A DNA stretch of 64,000 bases, taken from NCBI RefSeq assembly GCF_004337985.1, contig NC_043741.1, positions 5,791,445-5,855,444 of the forward strand. The letters are read 5' to 3'. Below the pieces are notes generated by a model. That model was not told where the DNA came from. It searched no databases and worked only from the letters and a program-made list of their open reading frames with translations. The position numbers were made by a program, and so were the translations under genes. Source of the stretch: Pyricularia pennisetigena (lineage: Eukaryota; Ascomycota; Sordariomycetes; Magnaporthales; Pyriculariaceae). Positions 56,543 through 64,000 of this stretch are shown here, piece after piece (positions within the stretch are counted from its first letter, which is position 1; the number at the start of each line of letters is the position of its first letter).

Positions 56543-59500
56543 AATGAGATGCGCCCTTGCGTAGTTGGTATGTCGGTTTGTTGCCGCGAGGGCCAGGGTA
56601 ACAATCCACCCAGCTATCGTTCGTCAATGTTTTCGAAGCTCGTCAATGTTTCCCCAACCACTTGTCGCTATTCCTCCAACCCTCAGCTCTTGACGTTGCT
56701 GGGAAGCAAAAATAATAAAAAAAACCTCCCATGTAATATTTTCCGTTTGTTTTGTTTTCTCTTGATTGGCAGCGGCTAAATCGTCTCAGGAAGGAGCAGC
56801 TATCGGTAGCTAAATCGCCAAGTTTCCGTCTGTGTGTGGCGTGGATGCGTGATGTGTGTGTGTGGCAAACACGACGCGCCGTTCGGACCAGACCGACCGC
56901 CGTCTCTGCTTTCTAGGATTGCTGGCGCAGTAAGCCTTCTGTAGGGTTTTTTAAGGTTTGACGAGCAGCAGCTGTATCGTGCTCTCGAGCCGCTGGGCGT
57001 GTCTTGCGGCGAGTCGTGCGTGTAAGAGGCGACGTCTCTGGACTCGTGGCCATCACAAGCGCCAAAGCATAGACCTCAACTCAACTCGAGAGGTACTTTC
57101 GAGGTGACCAAAGAGGCAAACCCCAGCTTTTCTTCCCGTCTTTTCTTTTGATCCTTTTGTTTTCTGTTGAGAGCCCGAAAATGAAAAAGAGAGTTGCTTG
57201 CCGCACGCATGCAAAACCGTCCGTCCGAAGGGCACAGGGCAGAATAGAAAATCTGTGGCAGTCAGTCAGATGGCCGAGTGTCAGGATGAGGTGGCATCGG
57301 AAACAAAGAAAGGCAGAAGAGCGGTTTCGGCGGGACTCCAAGACAGGCAGGTAGGCAGGCAGACAGGTTATGTACTGTACATCCTATGCAATGCATTAAG
57401 TTGGGAAGGAACTTGATCTAATTACTCTAGGTGACTTGTTTTTGATTTGTTTTTATTTTATTTTTATTTTATTTTATTCAGTGGTGCTTGTTTCCTCTTT
57501 TGTTTTTCCCTGCTGCTGGTGCCAGTTTACTGCTAGTTTAGAAATGACAAGCCAGTCAAGGCCCCGGTCCATCATCACCTCCTCTTTCCTTGTGTGCACA
57601 CCCCCACCAGCGACCGCGCTTTGGTGCTGGGCAGCTGCCTCATCGAACGCCGAAGCATCCATTAACTTCCCCAGGCTAGCTAGGGTCTGCTCTTGGCACG
57701 AGGTCACCGTGGGATCCATTGTGTGGAGGGATCCGGAACACACAGGGCGTAATAGCGGTACGTACAGAAATCGAGAGCTTACTCCGTGAAATAAATTACT
57801 GTAGCAAAATAAGAAAACATGAAATTGCTCCATACTGTACCCACACCAAGCGCTGATCCCTGTATAGTTTTTCTCGAGGGCATGCCGCGTGCGAATTGGA
57901 TTACCACGTACTACTACTGCTACTACTACTACCACATGTATAGTTTCTGACCAAGAAACTCCCTTGTAGGGATGATGTGGTTAACAATTGAATCATCATC
58001 CCAAGACGGCGGGGTGGCAGCGCACGAGACGACCACCAGAGCTCGACGATCGGTTGGGTAATATCCACGTACGAAGTATTAAGTTGGGTACCCAAGGTAG
58101 GTACAAAGTAGCTCGTCCCTTATTGCCCTCGCACGTATGACGCAGCAGAGTTCAAACTGGAGCTTTTTACTTTATTGGATGTCATAGAAATGACGCTCTA
58201 GATGGTAAAAACAAGATGGTATAAGCATTGGAGTCCAGGAAGTCTTGACAAAAATTTCACACAACAACCTTTCATGGCTGACTGATTGAACTAATCGACT
58301 TGGAGGCCAATGAATCTGAGCAAAGTCAAGCTTGCAAGCTTGTGTACCTTCAGGTAAGGTAAGGTAAGCTGTTACTGTTTTTTTTCTTATTTCTCTGCAC
58401 GTCTCGTGCTTGCTTTGCTTTGGGCTCCACGCTTTGGAAGCTAGGGTCTGGAGCGGGGATGGGGCTCCTTGGCACACGACCCCAAGCGACATCTGCATCG
58501 TTGATGCTTGGTCTGGCATGGTCTTGACACCTAGGTACCGTTGTAGTACGTACTGTACTGTACTGTATCCTGCAGCTTGCTAGCCGCCGCACAGTCAACC
58601 AAAGAACTGTACAGTAGGTGAGTGCTGTATGTATTTTGTATGGTGTGTGTTGCATTCAACTGCATGGCGCGGTCATCCTCTTGCCGGCATGTCCAACGAA
58701 CGTCAACGGGTGACCGGAGGTTCGTGCTGTGAAGTGACTTGCAAAGGAAGCCTCTAGCAAAATCCTTCTTGTTTTGTGTTTTTTTTTTTTTCAAACGATT
58801 CAGATCCGACGGAGAACATTCTAACTTTTTGTGCGCAAACCAGGGATCGTTGATGCAAGCACACCCACCCCAGCCTTGAAGCGGATTCTCCCCTCTCAAC
58901 CCCTTGACTACGTCGATTCTCAAGTGGAGAATATCTTCCCCACATGATGAATACTTCACTCCACCTATGGATTGTCAAGCCGGATTCCCTTACTAAAAAG
59001 GGGAGGCACGATTTCACGACTGGATGGATTCGTGCCATAAATATTGGAAAGGCGGGCATTCAATTCTTCTTTGAGCATGAATGACCAACCAACTGGGCAG
59101 GGGGGTCTTCAAACACTCCTTTTTTTTTTTTATTCCATCGCGATCCTTTTCAAATCCCTCACCGCGACTTTCATGCTTTTCATGTTAGGTTGCCAATATC
59201 AACCGTCGTCTCGTTAGTTAGCTGGCTTTTGATTGCGAGTCATTGCCAGCCGCACCGTAGCACACCACGCGATAGGGCAAACAAGTGTGACAGGACGAAT
59301 AATCCAATGTGTTTTTTTTTTGTCTTGTTCCCCAACAGGTAGGTACCTTTGCGTTGCCTTGAGCCTCCGTTGGATGGTTGCCTGTTGCCATCCCAAATCT
59401 CCTCTTACAATTATAAAATTGCTCCGTAGCTATTCGTAAAATCACCCGCAATCGTGTTCAACCTCCTGCTCCGTTGGCATCTCCTTTTTGTCCTTTTTCA

Positions 59501-60841
59501 TCCCAAAAGCTCGGTCCAGGAAGCCAGGTCTAAAACTAATATTAATAAACCTCCTGCTCAGCCTCAAGAAAGTCCCATAGTTCATTTTTAGTCAACCGCC
59601 CCAAAACAACAGTGAAGCGGCAACAACGGCAGCCAGCTGGAACTGGTGGTTCCCCACCCGGCCGAGCGGAGAACGGCCAAGCCCACAATAATCTTAGCCT
59701 GCAAAGTGAGAAGTCACCTGGGCATCCTGGAAAAGCGTTATTTCCAGTCGCATGCAACAAGAACAAGCTCTAGACTAGGCGCTCGTCATCGCCGTAGCAG
59801 AGAATGAAGAAATAAAAAGAAAGAAAACGTGGCGGAACGAGCCTTGGTGCGAGGGACACGAGGCTGAATCAAGGCAGCACCTGATGAAGAATTCCCTTAG
59901 CGACGGCGGAAGTCTTGATTCTCGTTCTAGAAGTATTTTGGACACGGATTGATCATCCCCAAGTAGGAAGATCAATCAACAACGTATAACGTACGCATGT
60001 CATTCAAAGTGTGCTAAGCAATCAGCTAGGTCTGGGTTACGAATTTGTATCTCATATTATTGCAGATCTCGGCCATATCAGAGCGGAATTAAGCCGCCGA
60101 TAGACATCATCCTCGATGCTTTGCGGAGCTTTTAACCAGTCAGATGTATGGCGTTAGTCAAAATCACCGCCCCTCCACCCCCATGCTTTCACTCCTCCCG
60201 CTTCGATCGGCAAATTTCGGGGGTGGGTTCTGGTTTTTCTGGGATCGAACGGGACGGTAGTCGTTCAAGGCATATGGCATCAGAAGCAATCCATATTTTA
60301 AAAAAATCCGTTTGTATCAAATGGACCATTTAGCTGACCACCAATTGCTGTGGTCGTGAATTATCATCAATATAGCCCGGTAAGGAAACATTTTTAACAT
60401 TCCTCGTATGCGGTACACCGCTTTTGCCTCCGTGGATTGACAGCAACGTTTTAGGTACGTTGCCCAATGCGCGCTACTCGTTCATTTGTTTTTTTTCTTT
60501 ACCTCTTAGTCAGGCGTCCTCAGCTAGAGTAAACTTGAACCTGTCACCAAGGCATAACGTTTACGGTAGATTCAAAAATGCAAGCAAGTCGTGCGTACAG
60601 GTACCTAGTTTACTACCACTCTACATTACATACTACGTTGTACAGTGGCGCCGTTCATCGGCTCGAATTGCCCAAATAGGAAGTATTCTTGATGATTACT
60701 GCTGAAAAAAATTAAATAGATAAAAAAAAAAAAAAGAATAACACCGGCGCATGCATGCATTTCCGCCATTCTTTGTTTTAAAGGCTGACCCGACTAGAGA
60801 ATGGGCCAAGCAAGCTGAAGATTCATCGGATTGAAGCCTGA

Positions 60842-60873
<32 letters not shown>

Positions 60874-63198
60874 CCACAAGCAGAGTTTACTACATAGTAC
60901 AGCGTACAGAGTTACTGGGATGGTTGGGGTTCCAACCAGCCGTTACCCGCCGATATAGATCACACATCCAAACTCTTCATTGGGTACTTCCGTCTCTTCA
61001 GGGTTCATCATCGAGTCGAGTACCTTGATACCTGACGCATCGATCTCATTTGTTCGAGTTTGTCTCTGTTGACGGGGAAAACCGCCGCGAGCGTCCGACA
61101 TGCTTTTTCTTCATCTCCTCTCTGTGCGTACTTTTGTTCCTTTTTTTTCCCTTCTTCTTCCCTCTCCTGATCGGAGCTGCGCTTCCACATCTGTGCACAA
61201 AATTTTTAGCATGATGGATTGATTGACAGTTGTCATCGCAGTTTTAGTATTCGCATCATAACGTCTTTGTCATACTTTAAATTTTTGTTGAACGGTTCTT
61301 CTTTTTTTCTTTACATTTTTTTTTTCCGGCCGTCCCCCAAAACCCCTCGCATTTGTTACGAGTGGTGGTCTAGCCTGCTCCATCTCCAACCCCCAACCTT
61401 CCCCATTCCCCATGTCAGTTTCTGGGGTTGTGGGGGAGGCGGATAAAGGAGCTTCCCTGAGAAAACCCCTTTTTTTTTTGGTTCAAAATCACATGCTAAT
61501 AGTTACGTGTACTGTCTTTTTTTTTTTCTTTTTTCTTGAAACGCTCCTTTTTTCTTCCTTTCTTTCTTCTACTTCTTCTTCTTGTCACCCTCGTGCGCGG
61601 GCTGACGGTCATGCAAGTCAATTGCCCCAATAGATCTGCCGCGTACATCAAAATGAAAGGAGGGGAAGGGATCAACAAAGTTGGGATCTTCCCGATGTAA
61701 CCACAGTAAAAGCTGCACGTGCCACGCGTACATTTGCGGGAAAAGAGAAGTTACGACATTGACCGTCGGATCAAATAATCTCCAACATGGTAAGCAATGA
61801 GAAAGGATTAAAAAAAAAAATTACAGCGCGTCGTTTCAGGAACCGTGTCGTCTGATTGCTATTATTGCATCACCAAGTTGCTACCGTGAGCATTTGCTCA
61901 CACCGCTAATTCGCCTTGCTGCCCGCGTCAGTAGTATGCCAGCTCGGAAACGCCTAGCCTACTCATCGCCTCAAAAAGCGGCAAAATATTTCGTTCAGCC
62001 TAGAACAATGTTTCAACAGACGCGGCTGCCCCTAGAACTAGGCTAGTCTAGTTCTTTGCATGGATAGACCAAAAAGGTGACGGGTGCTTGATGAAGAGCA
62101 TACCGTCGGATATAGACTGGGAATATCGTGGGAGTAAAAATGGCATCGCACAAATCCAACATCTGGTTTATTGTCGCTGCTTGTATGTGGATTTTTGCCC
62201 TTTTTCTGCAACAGGACGAAAGCGGGATTTTTTTCTTCCTGTTTTTTCGTCATTCGTCATTCACTCGCACATGATCTATACACACACACACATCATACAT
62301 CCTCATTCATCACATACTTTGTGCTGACGACGCAAAGAAAAGCAAATTGAAAGAAAAGAAAAAAAAGTCATTGCCCCCTACTTTAACTTTGGGTCAGGTA
62401 ACTTTCTAATCTAATACGTGATAGCGCCGTAATTGCCACTTTTTGATGTACGGTACAGAAAACAAAAAGAAAAGCATCGGGCTTGGCATGACTGAATAAG
62501 CGCGTAAAACAAGCCCATTAAGGTACATCAAAATCTCAGGTACATTATCTTGTAACAGCATTCTCGGTTGCAGAACCTTGGGGGACCAAATAGACTCGAT
62601 GCAGGGTCATCTTTAAACAGGAAACCGGTTATGGAATATCATTTTCCCCCCAGGTATATGAAGTTTCGGACGGCGGAGCCTCGCATTTTGTTGTCCGTTC
62701 CGGTAATTATCAAACCCACCCCAACCAGGATTTTTTAGCATGACCAACCCTTCTCCCCCCCACCCTCCAGGGCTACTCGTTTGGGACGGGATAGCCTTGG
62801 TTTGCCAGTCAGCGGGCAGGCCCTACCCTTGCTTGCAGCAATTTTCCGATCGTAAAGAGCCAACTCGCGCGTCCGACGAACATGCAGTTTGTCCTGTTCT
62901 CGTCCAATCCCTATCCAACTCATCCGGCTTTTGGAAACATGCCACGACATACGTCTTGGGCCAAACACTTCGTGTCGTGCTTTGGTCAGGGCTGCAGCCA
63001 AACAGGAGAGAGAGGAACGGCTTTGAAACCCAACGGGCAAGCAAAGCTGGACCAACAGTGCTTGTACGAATTATAAAAGTTGGTAATTTCTTTTGCGTCG
63101 AGGTCATCGTAAACATACACAGTCCCGTCATTTCCCTGCCTGGTTCATGATAAACCCGGACCGGGAAAATCCTGGTCCTGTTGCGCCAACCGGCTTCG
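56543..63198. other. Gene-poor stretch, about 6.6 kb
   Basis: It lies between the 5' end of the CTF1/Far-like gene and the 3' end of the WSC-domain gene. Open frames are short (at most about 153 codons) and have no motif or splice support. Contains a 30-A run (60843-60872), many T runs, a CTA/GTAGT microsatellite near 57908-57932 and a GGTAA repeat near 58352-58369. A long 5' leader of the regulator may occupy part. Confidence 0.55.
60843..60872. repeat. Poly-A tract (30 A)
   Basis: About 30 A in gene-free sequence. Confidence 0.9.
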
Positions 63199-64000
63199 TC
63201 AGGCCTCTACCACACGGTAAGTGCTGAGTCGCACACCGGCGCCGCAGAGCTGTGCCCTGTTGCCGGGACACGGAAAGCTGCACTCGGTCTCTATCGCCTC
63301 GACCGAACCCTCGCCAAAGCCATCTCCGCAGTAGCACTCTCGACCGTATTCGACTCCAAAGTAGGTAAAGCCGGTGCATGCCGAAGCGCAAGTCTCGATT
63401 GTCATGGCGTCGTCAAAGTACGCATTTCCCGTCAGAGCCCGGCCCTCGGTCGCTTCGGTCCGGCACTCCTGGAAGCTCCAGACACCACCATTCGCCGCGG
63501 TGACTGTGGGCTGGTGTGAGGGAGTGACCGTGGCTGTGGGAGTTGGGGGTATGGTAACAGTTGCTGTTGGTATGCCGGGATTTCTGTACAGCTCAATTCT
63601 GTCACCAGCGCCACAGTATTGCAAGTGGTTGCCCGAGCACGGCATGTTGCAGTCTGCCAGGGCCGCAGGACCGCTCGATGGGTGTAGGGAATTCCCGCAA
63701 TAGCATTCTCTCCCGTATTCTGTGCCAAAGTATGCAAATCCGGTGCAGTTACCCATGCAGGTCTCCAACGTCATCCCATCATAGGCAAAGGTGGCCCCTG
63801 TCAAGGCGCGGACGCCCACACCCTCAGTCCAGCAAGAGACTAGCTCGTAATCACCCAAATTCTGGATGTGCTCGGGAACCCCAGTTGGTGTTGGTGTTAT
63901 CGTTGGGGGAGTAGTGGTGGCACTTGTGACAATAGGAGGGCTCGTAGAGCTCGGTATAGCTGTGGTGACAGTGACGTCGGCACATGCCTGGCTGCCTCCA
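63199..64000 (-). CDS. WSC-domain protein, 5' part outside window
   Basis: A partial protein, open to the right edge, with 266 codons visible, stop at 63199. Two cysteine-rich WSC domains are seen: one from LVSCWTEGVG through CMGNCTGFAYFGTEYGRECYC, CNMPCSGNHLQYCGAGDRIELY, and a second from FQECRTEATEG through CASACTGFTYFGVEYGRECYC, CSFPCPGNRAQLCGAGVRLSTY. They are joined by a Pro/Thr-rich linker and preceded by another Thr/Pro-rich stretch. WSC domains bind polysaccharide in wall stress sensors, glyoxal oxidases and secreted wall proteins. The visible part ends at the second WSC domain with no transmembrane segment, which argues for a secreted or enzyme-linked protein rather than a Wsc-type sensor. 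The N-terminus is not in view. Confidence 0.85.
   Translation of the reverse strand, partial: GGSQACADVTVTTAIPSSTSPPIVTSATTTPPTITPTPTGVPEHIQNLGDYELVSCWTEGVGVRALTGATFAYDGMTLETCMGNCTGFAYFGTEYGRECYCGNSLHPSSGPAALADCNMPCSGNHLQYCGAGDRIELYRNPGIPTATVTIPPTPTATVTPSHQPTVTAANGGVWSFQECRTEATEGRALTGNAYFDDAMTIETCASACTGFTYFGVEYGRECYCGDGFGEGSVEAIETECSFPCPGNRAQLCGAGVRLSTYRVVEA

Noticed and set aside
57474..57935. Minus-strand frame of 153 codons
   Set aside because: Non-ATG start and no motif; an internal ATG part of 81 codons looks plausible but has no support.
1..64000. CRISPR array, prophage, insertion sequences, operons
   Set aside because: No spaced direct repeats, no bacterial gene layout and spliced genes throughout; the DNA is eukaryotic.

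Overview
The window looks like nuclear DNA of a filamentous ascomycete (Pezizomycotina, most likely a Sordariomycete). The evidence is the gene content, introns of 60-130 bases with GTRNGY donors, CTRAC branch points and YAG acceptors, a fungal Kar9-like protein, a Far/CTF1-type zinc-cluster activator, a WSC-domain wall protein and a Zn2Cys6 regulator with long disordered tails. I cannot name the species. The assembly has one short gap (11 Ns at 1337-1347) and many long A/T homopolymers. I found no operons, CRISPR arrays or intact transposons.

Layout. Bases 1-14127 hold no gene I can defend, only simple repeats and a 9-bp minisatellite, and lie upstream of a Zn2Cys6 regulator (14128-15819, +). 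A three-exon gene for a 1853-residue protein with an OB-like fold at each end, POT1/Cdc13-like at the C-terminus, runs leftward (22403-16701). It is head to head with an intronless flavin monooxygenase (23119-24528, +). An Aro8-type aminotransferase in four exons follows (25670-27837, +), then ribosomal protein uL4/RPL4 (29814-28407, -) and an SR-rich protein with a cysteine-rich C-terminal domain (34990-31758, -). A 6-kb gene-poor stretch follows, then PGA2 (41584-41132, -) head to head with MHF1/CENP-S (42205-42782, +), and an AIF/FSP1-like oxidoreductase (43295-44470, +). Next come a structured element with internal Pol III boxes (about 44928-45040, -), an unrecognised 428-residue protein (45561-46948, +), a Kar9-like protein with a GAS2/GAR-like segment (50207-47772, -) and a Far/CTF1-type regulator (56542-52745, -). 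A 6.6-kb gene-poor stretch ends at a WSC-domain protein cut by the window edge (64000-63199, -).

The genes are independent transcription units. Some share themes: chromosome maintenance (the POT1/Cdc13-like protein and MHF1), microtubules and nuclear positioning (Kar9-like), redox flavoproteins (two) and lipid-responsive transcription (Far/CTF1-like). Both head-to-head pairs could share promoters. The PGA2/MHF1 pair carries two ACGCGT boxes, as expected for a G1/S-regulated gene. The RPL4 upstream region carries CACGTG and CCCTAA motifs, which recall the Cbf1/Tbf1 arrangement of ribosomal protein genes in Candida. Gene models spliced here were checked for reading-frame continuity by hand. No database search was possible.
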